NCBI GenBank assembly: GCA_000721275.1
Contig: JOFO01000013.1
Coordinates: 1 to 64,000 of the forward strand
Source of the DNA: Microtetraspora glauca
GTDB lineage: Bacteria > Actinomycetota > Actinomycetes > Streptomycetales > Streptomycetaceae
Length of the DNA: 64,000 bases
Direction: 5' to 3'
The notes beneath the pieces were generated by a model, which searched no databases, was not told the origin of the DNA, and was given only the letters and a program-made list of their open reading frames with translations. Shown one piece after another: positions 16,357 through 30,483 of the stretch (position 1 is its first letter; the number at the start of each line of letters is the position of its first letter). The translations under genes and the position numbers were made by a program.

Positions 16357-18006
16357 TCAGCGCACGAACACGCTCGCCTGGCTCGCCAGGTCCAGGAAGT
16401 ACTGCGGCGCGAGGCCGAGGACCAGGGTGACGACCACGCCCGCCGTGATGGCGAGCGTCGTCAGCGCCGACGGCACGGCGACCGTCGGGCCGTCCGCCTT
16501 CGGCTCGCTGAAGAACATCAGCACGATCACCCGGATGTAGAAGAAGGCGGCCACCGCCGAGGCGAGGACGCCGACCACCACGAGCGCGCCCGCGCCGCCC
16601 TCCGCCGCCGCCTTGAAGACCGCGAACTTGCCGGAGAAGCCGGAGGTCAGTGGGATGCCGGCGAAGGCCAGCAGGAAGACCGCGAAGACCGCCGCGACGA
16701 GCGGCGAACGGCGGCCCAGACCGGCCCACTTGGACAGGTGGGTGGCCTCGCCACCCGCGTCCCGCACCAGGGTGACGACGGCGAACGCGCCGATCGTCAC
16801 GAAGGAGTAGGCGCCCAGGTAGAACAGGACCGACGAGATGCCGCTCGGGGTGGCCGCGATGACGCCCGCGAGCAGGAAGCCCGCGTGCGCGATCGACGAG
16901 TAGGCGAGCAGCCGCTTGATGTCGGTCTGGGTGATGGCGACGACCGCGCCGCCGAGCATCGTGACGATCGCGACGCCCCACATGACCGGCCGCCAGTCCC
17001 AGGTGAGCCCCGGCAGCACCACGTACAGCAGGCGGAGCAGCGCGCCGAAGGCGGCGACCTTGGTGGCGGCGGCCATGAAGCCGGTCACCGGGGTCGGGGC
17101 GCCCTGGTAGACGTCCGGGGTCCACATGTGGAACGGGACGGCGCCGACCTTGAAGAGCAGGCCCATGAGGACCAGCGCGAAGCCGATGAGCAGCAGCACG
17201 TCGTTGCCCATGGTCTGGGCGAGCGCCGGGTTCACGGAGGAGACCGCGCCGTCGACGACGTCGGCGATGGCGGCGTACGAGACGGAGCCCGCGTAGCCGT
17301 AGAGCAGGGCGATCCCGAAGAGCAGGAACGCCGAGGAGAAGGCGCCGAGGAGGAAGTACTTGACGGCCGCCTCCTGCGACATCAGCCGCTTGCGGCGGGC
17401 GAGGGCGCACAGCAGGTAGAGCGGGAGGGAGAAGACCTCCAGCGCGATGAAGAGGGTCAGGAGGTCGTTGGCGGCCGGGAAGACCAGCATGCCGGCGATC
17501 GCGAAGAGGGCGAGCGGGAAGACCTCGGTGGTGGTGAAGCCGGCCTTGACGGCCGCCTTCTCGTGGTCGCCGCCGGGGACGGCGGCGGCCTCGGCGGCGA
17601 AGGAGTCGACCTTGTGGCCGTGGTCGGCCGGGTCGAGCCTGCGCTCGGCGAAGGTGAAGACGGCGACGATCGAGGCGAGCAGGATCGTGCCCTGGAGGAA
17701 CAGGGCGGGGCCGTCGACGGCGATCGCGCCCATGGCCGCGATCCGGGCCTTGGTGGTGCCGTAGCCGCCGGCCGCGAGGCCGACGACGGCGGCGAACGAG
17801 GCGGCGAGGGCCAGCACCGACAGGAACAGCTGGCTGATGTACCGGCCCTTGCGGGGCACGAAGGCCTCGACGAGGACGCTGAGGACCGCCGCGCCGACGA
17901 CGATCAGCACCGGCGCGAGCTGGGTGTACTCGATCTTCGGCGCCGGGATCTTGTTCAGCGGCTCGGCGGCCGTCGTCCACAGGGTGTGGACAGCGAGGGC
18001 GTTCAC
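16357..18006 (-). CDS. nuoN: NADH-quinone oxidoreductase subunit N
   Basis: A 549-residue antiporter-like membrane subunit of complex I, one of three proton-pumping modules. It is very hydrophobic with about 14 helices. The conserved core is visible in LLFKVGAVPFHMWTPDVYQGAPTPVTGFMA, including the lysine and the broken-helix proline region, and in the TDIKRLLAYSSIAHAGF segment. The start is GTG 18006, overlapping the nuoM stop by four bases (GTGA). It is the last gene of the operon, ending at the terminator. Confidence 0.96.
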   Translation of the reverse strand: MNALAVHTLWTTAAEPLNKIPAPKIEYTQLAPVLIVVGAAVLSVLVEAFVPRKGRYISQLFLSVLALAASFAAVVGLAAGGYGTTKARIAAMGAIAVDGPALFLQGTILLASIVAVFTFAERRLDPADHGHKVDSFAAEAAAVPGGDHEKAAVKAGFTTTEVFPLALFAIAGMLVFPAANDLLTLFIALEVFSLPLYLLCALARRKRLMSQEAAVKYFLLGAFSSAFLLFGIALLYGYAGSVSYAAIADVVDGAVSSVNPALAQTMGNDVLLLIGFALVLMGLLFKVGAVPFHMWTPDVYQGAPTPVTGFMAAATKVAAFGALLRLLYVVLPGLTWDWRPVMWGVAIVTMLGGAVVAITQTDIKRLLAYSSIAHAGFLLAGVIAATPSGISSVLFYLGAYSFVTIGAFAVVTLVRDAGGEATHLSKWAGLGRRSPLVAAVFAVFLLAFAGIPLTSGFSGKFAVFKAAAEGGAGALVVVGVLASAVAAFFYIRVIVLMFFSEPKADGPTVAVPSALTTLAITAGVVVTLVLGLAPQYFLDLASQASVFVR

Positions 18007-19589
18007 TTGGCCGCCTCCACGTTCTGGACGGGGACTTCGGGCTGGGGGTCGGTCCGCTGGACGTCCGACATGGTGTGCCGGACCGCCGGGTTGACCACGT
18101 CCGTCAGCGGCTTCGGGAAGACGCCGAGGAAGAGCAGGACGGCGATCAGCGGGGCGACGACGGCGAGCTCGCGCGGCCGCAGGTCGGGCATCGTCCGCAC
18201 CTCCTCCTTCACCGGGCCGGTCATCGTCCGCTGGTAGAGGACGAGGACGTACAGCGCGGCGAGGACGATGCCGGTGGTGGCGACGATCCCGGCCACCGGG
18301 TAGCGGGCGAAGGTGCCCACCAGGACCAGGAACTCGCTGACGAACGGAGCGAGTCCGGGCAGCGACAGGGTCGCGAGCCCGCCGATCAGGAAGGTGCCGG
18401 CGAGGACCGGCGCGACCTTCTGCACACCGCCGTAGTCGGCGATGAGCCGCGAGCCGCGCCGGGAGATCAGGAAGCCGGCGACGAGCATCAGCGCGGCGGT
18501 GGAGATGCCGTGGTTGACCATGTACAGCGTGGCGCCGGACTGGCCCTGGCTGGTCATCGCGAAGATGCCCAGGATGATGAAGCCGAAGTGGGAGATCGAC
18601 GCGTACGCGACCAGCCGCTTGATGTCCCGCTGGCCGACCGCGAGCAGCGCCCCGTACACGATGCTGATCAGCGCGAGCACGATGATCGCCGGCGTGGCCC
18701 ACTTGCTCGCCTCGGGGAAGAGGCCGAGGCAGAAGCGGAGCATCGCGAAGGTGCCGACCTTGTCGACGACGGCGGTGATGAGGACGGCGACCGGGGCGGT
18801 CGCCTCCCCCATCGCGTTCGGCAGCCAGGTGTGCAGCGGCCACAGCGGCGCCTTCACCGCGAAGGCGAAGAAGAAGCCGAGGAACAGCCACTTCTCGGTG
18901 GCGGACGCCATCTCCAGCGAGCCGTTCGCCCGGGCCTCGGCGATCTCGGTGAGCGAGAAGTTCCCCGCGACCACGTACAGCCCGATGACCGCCGCCAGCA
19001 TGATCAGGCCGCCGACCAGGTTGTACAGCAGGAACTTGACCGCCGCGTAGGAGCGCTGCGCCGCCGCGTTCTCGTCGCTGCCGCTGTGCGCGCGGTCGCC
19101 GAAGCCGCCGATGAGGAAGTACATCGGGATGAGCATGGCTTCGAAGAGGATGTAGAAGAGGAAGACGTCGGTGGCCTCGAAGGAGAGGATCACCATCGCC
19201 TCGACCATCAGGATCAGGGCGAAGAAGCCCTGCGTCGGCCGCCACCTCTTCGACGAGGTCTCCAGGGGGTCGGCGTCGTGCCAGCCCGCCAGGACGATGA
19301 ACGGGATCAGCAGCGCGGTCAGCGCGATCAGCGCCACCCCGATGCCGTCGACGCCCAGCTCGTACCGGACCCCGAAGTCCTTGATCCAGGAGTGGGACTC
19401 GACCAGCTGGTAGCGGTCGCCGCCCGGTTCGAAGCGGGCGAAGACGATCCCGGCCAGCACCAGCGTGACCAGGGAGACGGTCAGCGCCAGCCACTTGGCG
19501 GCGGTGCGCCGGGCGGCGGGCACGGCGGCGGTGAGGATCGCGCCGACCGCCGGCACCGCTGCCGTCGCCGTCAGAAGGGGAAAGGACAT
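18003..19589 (-). CDS. nuoM: NADH-quinone oxidoreductase subunit M
   Basis: A 528-residue antiporter-like subunit with about 14 transmembrane helices. Diagnostic segments are FFAFAVKAPLWPLHTWLPNA, with the key lysine of the proton channel, the central EAMLIPMYFLIGG glutamate region and QRDIKRLVAYASISHFGF. The C-terminal tail after the last helix is short and hydrophilic. The start is ATG 19589, five bases after the nuoL stop; the stop overlaps nuoN by four bases. Confidence 0.96.
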   Translation of the reverse strand: MSFPLLTATAAVPAVGAILTAAVPAARRTAAKWLALTVSLVTLVLAGIVFARFEPGGDRYQLVESHSWIKDFGVRYELGVDGIGVALIALTALLIPFIVLAGWHDADPLETSSKRWRPTQGFFALILMVEAMVILSFEATDVFLFYILFEAMLIPMYFLIGGFGDRAHSGSDENAAAQRSYAAVKFLLYNLVGGLIMLAAVIGLYVVAGNFSLTEIAEARANGSLEMASATEKWLFLGFFFAFAVKAPLWPLHTWLPNAMGEATAPVAVLITAVVDKVGTFAMLRFCLGLFPEASKWATPAIIVLALISIVYGALLAVGQRDIKRLVAYASISHFGFIILGIFAMTSQGQSGATLYMVNHGISTAALMLVAGFLISRRGSRLIADYGGVQKVAPVLAGTFLIGGLATLSLPGLAPFVSEFLVLVGTFARYPVAGIVATTGIVLAALYVLVLYQRTMTGPVKEEVRTMPDLRPRELAVVAPLIAVLLFLGVFPKPLTDVVNPAVRHTMSDVQRTDPQPEVPVQNVEAAK

Positions 19590-19594
19590 CGGCG

Positions 19595-21490
19595 TCACAC
19601 CGCCCTCATCAGCAGGGTCGCGGCGATGAGGATCGCCGTACCGCCGAACATGGAGACCGCGTACGAGCGGACATGGCCGTTCTGGAGCTTGCGCAGCCGG
19701 CCGGAGAGACCGCCCACGGAGGCCGCGGTGCCGTTGACCACGCCGTCCACGAGCGAGTGGTCGACGTAGACCAGCGAGCGGGTCAGGTGGGTGCCGCCGG
19801 TGACGAAGACGGCGTGATTGAAGTCGTCCTGGAGCAGGTCGCGGCGGGCGGCCCGGGTGAGCAGCGAGCCGCGCGGGGCGACCACCGGGACGGGCTTGCG
19901 GCCGTACTGGAGGTAGGCGAGGCCGACGCCGATCACCATCACGGCGACGGTGGCCGAGGTGACGGCCAGGGCGCTGATCGGCGGGTGGCCGTGCTCGTAG
20001 TCGGTGACGGGCTGCAGCCAGTTCACGAACCGGTCGCCGATGCCGAAGATCCCGCCCGCGAAGACCGAGCCGAAGGCCAGCAGGATCATCGGGACCGTCA
20101 TGGACTTCGGGGACTCGTGCGGGTGCGGCTCGTGGCCGTGCTCGTCCGGCTGCCAGCGCTTCTCGCCGAAGAAGGTCATCAGCATCACGCGGGTCATGTA
20201 GTACGCGGTGATGGCGGCGCCCAGCAGGGTGACCGCGCCGAGGATCCAGCCCTCGGTGCCGCCCTTCGCGAAGGCCGCCTCGATGATCTTGTCCTTGGAG
20301 AAGAAGCCGGACAGGCCGGGGAAGCCGATGATGGCGAGGTAGCCGAGGCCGAAGGTCACGAAGGTGACCGGCATGTACTTCCGCAGGCCGCCGTACTTCC
20401 GCATGTCGACCTCGTCGTTCATGCCGTGCATGACCGAACCGGCGCCGAGGAACAGCCCGGCCTTGAAGAAGCCGTGCGTCACCAGGTGCATGATCGCGAA
20501 GACGTAGCCGATGGGGCCGAGACCGGCCGCCAGGATCATGTAGCCGATCTGCGACATCGTCGACCCGGCGAGGGCCTTCTTGATGTCGTCCTTCGCGCAA
20601 CCGACGATCGCACCGAAGAGCAGCGTGACCGCGCCGACGATGGTGACGACGAGCTGCGCGTCCGGCGCCGCGTTGAAGATGTCGGCGGAGCGGACGATCA
20701 GGTAGACGCCGGCGGTGACCATGGTGGCCGCGTGGATGAGGGCCGAGACCGGGGTCGGGCCCTCCATCGCGTCCCCGAGCCAGGACTGCAGCGGCACCTG
20801 GGCCGACTTGCCGCAGGCCGCGAGGAGCAGCATCAGGCCGATCGCCGTCAGCGTGCCCTCGGAGGTCTCCGCCGCCGACTCCAGCACCGGCCCGAAGGCG
20901 AAGGTGCCGAAGGTGGTGAACATCAGCATGATCGCGATCGACAGGCCGATGTCGCCGACCCGGTTGACCAGGAACGCCTTCTTCGCGGCGGTGGCCGCGC
21001 TGGGCTTGTGCTGCCAGAAGCCGATCAGGAGGTACGAGGCGAGGCCGACGCCCTCCCAGCCGAAGTACAGCAGCAGGTAGTTGTCCGCCAGGACCAGCAG
21101 CAGCATCGCCGCGACGAACAGGTTCAGGTAGCCGAAGAAGCGGCGGCGCCGCTCGTCGTGCTCCATGTACCCGATCGAGTAGACGTGGATGAGCGTGCCC
21201 ACGCCGGTGATCAGCAGCACGAAGGTCATCGACAGCTGGTCGAGCTGGAAGGCGATGTCCGCCTGGAAGCCCTCGACGGGGATCCAGGAGAACAGGTGCT
21301 GGCGGATCGCCCGCTCGTCGGCGCCCTTGCCGAGCATGTCGGCGAAGAGCGCGAGACCGAGGACGAAGGAGACGGCCGCGAGGAGCGTGCCGAGCCAGTG
21401 CCCGGCCTTGTCGAGCCGGCGTCCGCCGCACAGCAGGACGGCGGCGCCGAGCAGGGGTGCCCCGATGAGGAGCGCAATGAGATTTTCCAC
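19595..21490 (-). CDS. nuoL: NADH-quinone oxidoreductase subunit L
   Basis: A 631-residue distal antiporter-like subunit of complex I. It opens with the usual [17 protein letters not shown] and contains [57 protein letters not shown] (the MrpA-like signature) and [19 protein letters not shown]. Relative to E. coli NuoL it has a His-rich cytoplasmic loop ([15 protein letters not shown]) before the lateral-helix region. It is ten bases downstream of nuoK and five upstream of nuoM. Confidence 0.96.
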   Translation of the reverse strand: MENLIALLIGAPLLGAAVLLCGGRRLDKAGHWLGTLLAAVSFVLGLALFADMLGKGADERAIRQHLFSWIPVEGFQADIAFQLDQLSMTFVLLITGVGTLIHVYSIGYMEHDERRRRFFGYLNLFVAAMLLLVLADNYLLLYFGWEGVGLASYLLIGFWQHKPSAATAAKKAFLVNRVGDIGLSIAIMLMFTTFGTFAFGPVLESAAETSEGTLTAIGLMLLLAACGKSAQVPLQSWLGDAMEGPTPVSALIHAATMVTAGVYLIVRSADIFNAAPDAQLVVTIVGAVTLLFGAIVGCAKDDIKKALAGSTMSQIGYMILAAGLGPIGYVFAIMHLVTHGFFKAGLFLGAGSVMHGMNDEVDMRKYGGLRKYMPVTFVTFGLGYLAIIGFPGLSGFFSKDKIIEAAFAKGGTEGWILGAVTLLGAAITAYYMTRVMLMTFFGEKRWQPDEHGHEPHPHESPKSMTVPMILLAFGSVFAGGIFGIGDRFVNWLQPVTDYEHGHPPISALAVTSATVAVMVIGVGLAYLQYGRKPVPVVAPRGSLLTRAARRDLLQDDFNHAVFVTGGTHLTRSLVYVDHSLVDGVVNGTAASVGGLSGRLRKLQNGHVRSYAVSMFGGTAILIAATLLMRAV

Positions 21491-21500
21491 GGTCAGCCCC

Positions 21501-21800
21501 TCACAGCTTCATCAGGCTGGCGTCGTCGACCGAGGCCGAGTGGCGGGATCGGAAGACGGACACGATGATCGCGAGCCCGACGACGACCTCCGCGGCGGCC
21601 ACGACCATCGTGAAGAAGGCGACGATCTGGCCGTCCAGGTTGCCGTGCATCCGGGAGAAGGCGACGAACGCGAGGTTGCAGGCGTTGAGCATCAGCTCCA
21701 CGCACATGAAGACCACGATCGCGTTCCGCCGGATCAGCACCCCGACCGCGCCGATGGTGAACAACAGGGCGGCGAGGTACAGGTAGTTGACGGGGTTCAC
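21501..21800 (-). CDS. nuoK: NADH-quinone oxidoreductase subunit K
   Basis: A 99-residue membrane subunit with three helices. The two buried glutamates of the proton path are in [17 protein letters not shown] and [16 protein letters not shown]. The start is GTG 21800, overlapping the nuoJ stop by four bases. Confidence 0.96.
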   Translation of the reverse strand: MNPVNYLYLAALLFTIGAVGVLIRRNAIVVFMCVELMLNACNLAFVAFSRMHGNLDGQIVAFFTMVVAAAEVVVGLAIIVSVFRSRHSASVDDASLMKL

Positions 21801-22621
21801 CGGCCGGCCTCCTCTTCTTCCCGGTCGCGGCCGAGCCGCTCCGCGGAGCGCTGCTCCAGGGCCTTGAGATCGGCGAGCGCCTCCGTCGACACGTCCCGCA
21901 CCTGGCCCCGCTTGCGCAGCGTCGAGATGACGGTGAGCTCGGACGGGGTGCCGTCGGGCAGCAGGCCCGCGATGTCCACCGCGTTGTGCCGGGCGTAGAC
22001 GCCGGGGGCGGGCAGCGGCGGCAGGTGCTTGCCCTCGCGGACGCGCTGCTCGGACAGTTCGCGCTGGGTCCGGGCCCGCTCGGTGCGCTCCCGGTGGGTG
22101 AGGAGCATCGCGCCGACGGACGCGGTGATGAGCAGGGCGCCGGTGATCTCGAAGGCGAAGACGTACTTGGTGAAGATGAGGGCCGCCAGGCCCTCCACGT
22201 TCCCCCCGTGGGCGGCGTTCGCCGCGCCGAGGCCGGTGAACTCGGTCAGCGCCGCGTTCCCGATGCCGGCGAAGAGCAGGACGCCGAAGCCGAGGCCGCA
22301 CGCGGCGGCCCACCAGCGCTGGCCCTTGATGGTCTCCTTCAGCGAGTCCGCGGCCGTGACGCCGACCAGCATGACGACGAAGAGGAACAGCATCATGATC
22401 GCGCCGGTGTAGACGACGATCTGCACGATGCCGAGGAAGTACGCGCCGTTGGCCAGGTAGAAGACCGCGAGGACGATCATGGTGCCGGCCAGGCAGAGGG
22501 CGCTGTGCACGGCCTTCTTCATCAGGATGGTGCACAGCGCGCCGATCACGGCGACGGTGCCGAGCACCCAGAACTGGATCGCCTCGCCGGTGGAGGTGGC
22601 GTAGGCGGCGAGCGCGCTCAT
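21797..22621 (-). CDS. nuoJ: NADH-quinone oxidoreductase subunit J
   Basis: A 274-residue membrane subunit with five helices in the first 190 residues ([36 protein letters not shown] with the conserved pi-bulge helix). It then has a hydrophilic C-terminal extension of about 80 residues (charged, [17 protein letters not shown] onward). This extension is typical of actinobacterial NuoJ and absent from E. coli NuoJ. The start is ATG 22621, overlapping the nuoI stop by four bases. Confidence 0.95.
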   Translation of the reverse strand: MSALAAYATSTGEAIQFWVLGTVAVIGALCTILMKKAVHSALCLAGTMIVLAVFYLANGAYFLGIVQIVVYTGAIMMLFLFVVMLVGVTAADSLKETIKGQRWWAAACGLGFGVLLFAGIGNAALTEFTGLGAANAAHGGNVEGLAALIFTKYVFAFEITGALLITASVGAMLLTHRERTERARTQRELSEQRVREGKHLPPLPAPGVYARHNAVDIAGLLPDGTPSELTVISTLRKRGQVRDVSTEALADLKALEQRSAERLGRDREEEEAGR

Positions 22622-23235
22622 CGGCCGACCACCTTCCCCGACGCGGGCTCGTCCTCGCCGAAGGTCGACGCGGCCTCCTGCGGACCCTCCCCCTTGGACA
22701 CGGCGACCTGGCGCTCGGTGCCGGGCGCGGCCTCGGTGACCAGACCCCGGTAGTAGTCCTGCTCGGTCATGCCGGGGAAGATCGCGTGCGGGGTGTCGAC
22801 CATGCGGTCGTCGAGGCCCGCGAGCAGCTGCTCCTTGGTGTAGATCAGGTTCTCGCGGGAGGAGTCGGCCAGTTCGAACTCGTTCGTCATGGTCAGCGCG
22901 CGGGTGGGGCACGCCTCGATGCACAGCCCGCACAGGATGCAGCGGGCGTAGTTGATCTGGTAGACGCGGCCGTACCGCTCGCCGGGCGAGTAGCGCTCCT
23001 CGTCCGTGTTGTCCGCGCCCTCCACGTAGATGGCGTCGGCGGGACAGGCCCAGGCGCACAGCTCGCAGCCGACGCACTTCTCCAGCCCGTCCGGGTGGCG
23101 GTTGAGCTGGTGCCGGCCGTGGAAGCGGGGTGCCGTCGTCTTCTGCTGCTCCGGGTACTGCTCGGTCAGCCGCTTCTTGAACATGGCCTTGAAGGTCACG
23201 CCGAAGCCGGCCACCGGATTCTGGAAGTCAGACAC
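22618..23235 (-). CDS. nuoI: NADH-quinone oxidoreductase subunit I
   Basis: A 205-residue ferredoxin-like subunit that binds clusters N6a and N6b through two CxxCxxCxxxCP motifs, [12 protein letters not shown] and [12 protein letters not shown]. It passes electrons from NuoG toward NuoB. The start is GTG 23235 ([12 protein letters not shown]), with GGGGGACGG placed just upstream; the frame overlaps the nuoH stop by eight bases. A long low-complexity tail follows the cluster domain. Confidence 0.96.
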   Translation of the reverse strand: MSDFQNPVAGFGVTFKAMFKKRLTEQYPEQQKTTAPRFHGRHQLNRHPDGLEKCVGCELCAWACPADAIYVEGADNTDEERYSPGERYGRVYQINYARCILCGLCIEACPTRALTMTNEFELADSSRENLIYTKEQLLAGLDDRMVDTPHAIFPGMTEQDYYRGLVTEAAPGTERQVAVSKGEGPQEAASTFGEDEPASGKVVGR

Positions 23236-24589
23236 GATCCGTCCCCCTTTCGTCACTCTCGGTAGCAGTATCGGGGCCACCACTGACAACGAGGTCCCGC
23301 TGGTGTCGGGGCCTGCGCCGGGGCACGGGCGGCAGGGTCTGTCCGGGCTTGGGCGGTACGGGGAAACCGCCGGCCATCGGGTCGAACTCCCGCTCGGCGG
23401 CCGGGTCCTCGCCCGCGGCCTTCGCCTTCCGGTCGCGGAAGAGGTCGGCGACGAAGGAGAGCAGCAGCACCACGAGGACCGCGCCGGCCACGTACAGCAC
23501 GATGTTGGTGAAGGCGATGTTCTCGTTGCGCAGCGCCCGGACAGTGGCGACCAGCATCAGCCAGACCACGGAGACCGGGATGAGGACCTTCCAGCCGAGC
23601 TTCATCAGCTGGTCGTAGCGGACGCGGGGCAGGGTGCCGCGGAGCCAGATGAAGAAGAAGAGCAGCAGCTGCACCTTGAGGACGAACCACAGCATCGGCC
23701 ACCAGCCGTGGTTGGCGCCCTCCCAGAAGGTGCTGATCGGGTAGGGGGCCCGCCAGCCGCCCAGGAAGAGGGTCACCGACACCGCGGAGACCGTCACCAT
23801 GTTCACGTACTCGGCGAGCATGAACATCGCGAACTTGATGGACGAGTACTCGGTGTTGAAGCCGCCGACGAGGTCGCCCTCGGACTCCGGCATGTCGAAG
23901 GGGGCGCGGTTGGTCTCGCCGACCATCGTCACGATGTAGATGAGGAACGACACCGGCAGCAGGATCACGAACCAGCGGTCCTGCTGGGCCTCGACGATCG
24001 CCGAGGTGGACATCGACCCCGAGTAGAGGAAGACGGACGCGAAGGCGGCGCCCATGGCGATCTCGTACGAGATCATCTGCGCGCAGGAGCGCAGGCCGCC
24101 GAGGAGCGGGTACGTCGAGCCGGACGACCAGCCGGCGAGGACGATGCCGTAGATGCCGACGGAGGCGACCGCGAGGATGTACAGCATCGCGATCGGCAGG
24201 TCGGTGAGCTGCATCGTGGTGCGCTGGCCGAAGATCGACACCTCGTGGCCGGCCGGGCCGAAGGGGATCACGGCGATGGCCATGAAGGCGGGGATGGCGG
24301 CGACGATCGGGGCCAGGACGTAGACGACCTTGTCGGCCCGCTTGACGATCACGTCCTCCTTGAGCATCAGCTTGATGCCGTCCGCGAGGGACTGGAGGAG
24401 GCCCCAGGGGCCGTGCCGGTTGGGGCCGATGCGCAGCTGCATCCAGGCGACGACCTTGCGCTCCCACACGATGGAGAAGAGCACGGTCACCATGAGGAAC
24501 GCGAAGCAGAAGACGGCCTTGACCGCGACGAGCCACCAGGGGTCCGTCCCGAACATGGACAGGTCCTCCGCGGCGAGGAGGGTGTTCAC
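23228..24589 (-). CDS. nuoH: NADH-quinone oxidoreductase subunit H
   Basis: A 453-residue membrane subunit that forms the quinone-binding site. Eight helices are visible, with the quinone-chamber loops [20 protein letters not shown] and [20 protein letters not shown], the latter with the conserved acidic residues. The C-terminal 65 residues are a Pro/Arg-rich hydrophilic extension not found in proteobacterial NuoH. The start is GTG 24589, overlapping the nuoG stop by four bases. Confidence 0.96.
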   Translation of the reverse strand: MNTLLAAEDLSMFGTDPWWLVAVKAVFCFAFLMVTVLFSIVWERKVVAWMQLRIGPNRHGPWGLLQSLADGIKLMLKEDVIVKRADKVVYVLAPIVAAIPAFMAIAVIPFGPAGHEVSIFGQRTTMQLTDLPIAMLYILAVASVGIYGIVLAGWSSGSTYPLLGGLRSCAQMISYEIAMGAAFASVFLYSGSMSTSAIVEAQQDRWFVILLPVSFLIYIVTMVGETNRAPFDMPESEGDLVGGFNTEYSSIKFAMFMLAEYVNMVTVSAVSVTLFLGGWRAPYPISTFWEGANHGWWPMLWFVLKVQLLLFFFIWLRGTLPRVRYDQLMKLGWKVLIPVSVVWLMLVATVRALRNENIAFTNIVLYVAGAVLVVLLLSFVADLFRDRKAKAAGEDPAAEREFDPMAGGFPVPPKPGQTLPPVPRRRPRHQRDLVVSGGPDTATESDERGTDRV

Positions 24590-27071
24590 GCCTGCACCTC
24601 CGGCGAAGTCGAAGGGGCGGCCGGGCCGATGCGGACCAGGTCGCCGGGGCGGGCGCCGGTGCCGGCGAGGACGCCGCGGCCGGCCGAGTTCATCGGGAGC
24701 CAGACGACCCGGTCGGGCATCTCGGTGACCTGGAGGGGGAAGGCGACGGAGCCCGCGGGGCCGGTGACCTCCAGCAGGTCGCCGTCCTTGACGCCGGTGT
24801 CGGCCGCGGTGCCGGCGGAGAGCCGGGCGACGGCCGCGTGGCGGGTGCCGGCCAGCGCCTCGTCGCCCTCCTGGAGCCGGCCGAGGTCGAGCAGGAGCCG
24901 GTGGCCGCCGAGGACGGCCTCGCCGTCGCCGGGCCGGGGCGCGGGCACGGCGTGCGCGGCGGGCTCGGAGGCCCGCTCCTCGGTCCAGCGGCCGAGCCGG
25001 TCCATCTCGCGCCGGGCCGCCTTCAGGTCGGGCAGACCGAGGTGGGCGTCCATGGCGTCGGCGAGCATGTGGAGGACCCGCAGGTCGCTCGGGGCGAGCG
25101 TCCTCGTCATCTGCTCGGGCTTGAGCGCGGCCTCGAACATCCGGACGCGGCCTTCCCAGTTGAGGAAGGTGCCGGGCTTCTCGGCGACGGCGGCGACCGG
25201 GAGGACGACGTCGGCGCGCTCGGTGACGGCGCCGGGGCGCAGTTCGAGGGAGACGACGAAGGCCGCGTCGAGGGCTTCCCGCGCGCGTGCCGGGTCGGGC
25301 AGGTCGTCGGCGTCGACGCCGCCGACGAGCAGCGCGGCGAGTTCGCCGGCGGCGGCGGCCTCCACGATCTGGCCGGTGTCGCGGCCGTAGCCGTGCGGGA
25401 GTTCGCGGACGCCCCAGGCGGCGGCGACCTCCTCGCGGGCGCGGGGGTCGGTCGCGGGACGGCCGCCGGGCAGCAGGCTCGGCAGCGCGCCGGCCTCGAC
25501 CGCGCCGCGCTCGCCGGCCCGGCGTGGGATCCAGACGAGCTGCGCGCCGGTGGCGGCGGAGGCGCGGAGGGCGGCGGTGAGCGCGCCGGGCACGCCGGCG
25601 AGCCGTTCGCCGACGGCGATGACGGCGCCGTCCTGGCGCAGGGCCTCGGCGGCGGCCCAGCCGGTGGAGTCGAGGCCGACGCGGGAGGTGAGGGCGTCGA
25701 GCCACTCGGCCTCGGTGCCGGGGGCGGCGGGCAGCAGGGTGCCGCCGGCCTTCTCCAGGCCGCGGGTGGCGTGGGTGGCGACGGCGTACGTCTTCTGTCC
25801 GCGCTTGCGCCACGCCTTGCGGAGCCGCAGGAAGACGCCGGGGGCCTCCTCCTCGGACTCCAGGCCGACGAGCAGCACCGTCGGCGCGGCTTCGAGGGAG
25901 GCGTACGTGACCCCGGAGCCGTCCAGGTCGCGTCCGCGACCCGCCACGTGCGCGGCGAGGAAGTCGGCCTCCTCGCCGGAGTGGACGCGGGCGCGGAAGT
26001 CGACGTCGTGGGTGTCGAGGGCGACCCGGGCGAACTTGGCGTAGGCGTAGGCGTCCTCGACGGTGAGCCGGCCGCCGGCGAGGACGCCGGTCCGGCCGCG
26101 GACGAGTCCGCGGGCGGCGGCCTCCAGCGCCTCCGGCCAGGACGCCGGTTCGAGGACGCCCTGGGCGTTGCGCACGAGGGGGGTCGTCAGCCGGTCGCGC
26201 TGCTGCGCGTACCGGAAGGCGAACCGGCCCTTGTCGCAGATCCACTCCTCGTTGACCTCGGGGTCGTCCTGCGCGAGGCGGCGCATGACCTTGCCGCGCC
26301 GGTGGTCGGTGCGGGTGGCGCAGCCGCCGGCGCAGTGCTCGCACACGGAGGGCGAGGACACCAGGTCGAAGGGGCGGGAGCGGAAGCGGTACGCCGCCGA
26401 GGTGAGGGCGCCGACCGGGCAGATCTGGATGGTGTTGCCGGAGAAGTACGACTCGAAGGGGTCGCCGTCGCCGGTGCCGACCTGCTGGAGGGCGCCGCGC
26501 TCGATGAGTTCGATCATCGGGTCGCCGGCGACCTGGTTCGAGAAGCGGGTGCAGCGGGCGCAGAGGACACACCGCTCGCGGTCGAGCAGCACCTGGGTGG
26601 AGATCGGGACGGGCTTCTCGTAGGTCCGCTTGACGCCGTCGAAGCGGGAGTCGGCCTGCCCGTGGGACATGGCCTGGTTCTGCAGGGGGCACTCGCCGCC
26701 CTTGTCGCAGACCGGGCAGTCCAGCGGGTGGTTGATGAGCAGCAGCTCCATCACGCCGTGCTGGGCCTTCTCGGCGACCGGCGACGTCAGCTGCGACTTG
26801 ACGACCATGCCGTCGGTGCAGGTGATGGTGCAGGAGGCCATCGGCTTGCGCTGGCCCTCGACCTCGACGATGCACTGGCGGCAGGCGCCGGCGGGGTCGA
26901 GGAGCGGGTGGTCGCAGAAGCGGGGGATCTCGATGCCGAGCTGTTCGGCGGCGCGGATGACCAGGGTCCCCTTGGGGACGGAGATCTCGGCGCCGTCGAT
27001 GGTCAGCGTCACGAGGTCTTCCGGCGGTACGGCCGGGCTTCCGCCGCCCGCGCTGTCGGGCGTGGTGACGG

Positions 27072-27075
<4 letters not shown>
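24586..27075 (-). CDS. nuoG: NADH-quinone oxidoreductase subunit G
   Basis: An 829-residue peripheral-arm subunit. The N-terminal 2Fe-2S ferredoxin domain binds N1b ([20 protein letters not shown]). Then come the HxxxCxxCxxxxxC motif for N5 ([17 protein letters not shown]) and the two CxxC groups for N4 (CVLCARC and [11 protein letters not shown]). A CxxC pair in a molybdopterin-oxidoreductase 4Fe-4S domain is also present (CEHCAGGC...CDKGRF), as in enzymes that keep N7. The C-terminal 450 residues are a degenerate molybdopterin-type fold. The start is ATG 27075, overlapping nuoF by four bases. Confidence 0.95.
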
Positions 27076-28420
<1,345 letters not shown>

Positions 28421-28424
<4 letters not shown>

Positions 28425-29160
28425 TCTCCCTCCTGACCGGCTGCCTCACCGCGCGGGTGGACGATGCGGGTCTGCTGCGGGGTCTCGCCCTTGGCCAGCC
28501 GGAGGCCGACGAGGGACGCGGGGCCCGCGCCGCCGGTGGCCGCGACGGCGCCGGGGCGCTCGTCGGGGAAGCCGGCGAGGATGCGGGCGGTCTCCTTGAA
28601 GGTGCACAGGGGGGCGCCGCGGGTGGGTTCGACGGTGCGGCCCGCGCGGAGGTCGTCGACCATCTTCTTGGCCGACTCGGGGGTCTGGTTGTCGAAGAAC
28701 TCCCAGTTGACCATCACGACGGGGGCGTAGTCGCAGGCGGCGTTGCACTCGATGTGCTCGAGGGTGACCTTGCCGTCCTCGGTGGTCTCGTTGTTGCCGA
28801 CGCCGAGGTGCTGCTTCAGTTCCTCGAAGATGGCGTCGCCGCCCATGACCGCGCACAGGGTGTTGGTGCAGACGCCGACCTGGTAGTCGCCGGACGGCTT
28901 GCGGCGGTACATGGTGTAGAAGGTGGCGACGGCGGTGACCTCGGCGGTGGTCAGGCCGAGCATGTCGGCGCAGAACTGCATGCCGGTGCGGGTCACGTGG
29001 CCCTCCTCCGCCTGCACGAGGTGCAGCATCGGCAGGAGCGCGGAGCGGGAGCCGGGGTAGCGGTCGATGATCGCCTGGGCGTCCGCCGTCAGGCGGGCGT
29101 GGACGTCCGCCGGGTACGGGTCCGCGGGGAGCTGGGGCATCCCGAGGCTGACGTTCTCGG

Positions 29161-29164
<4 letters not shown>
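28421..29164 (-). CDS. nuoE: NADH-quinone oxidoreductase subunit E
   Basis: A 247-residue thioredoxin-like subunit binding the N1a 2Fe-2S cluster, with ligands in GVCTNTLC and [11 protein letters not shown]. The family core is about 165 residues; here an extra C-terminal tail of roughly 60 residues ([18 protein letters not shown] onward) is present, as in other streptomycetes. The start is ATG 29164, overlapping the nuoD stop by four bases. Confidence 0.95.

Positions 29165-30479
<1,315 letters not shown>

Positions 30480-30483
<4 letters not shown>

Noticed and set aside
15328..18237. 969-codon plus-strand frame opposite nuoN
   Set aside because: Nothing recognisable; nuoN on the minus strand is certain.
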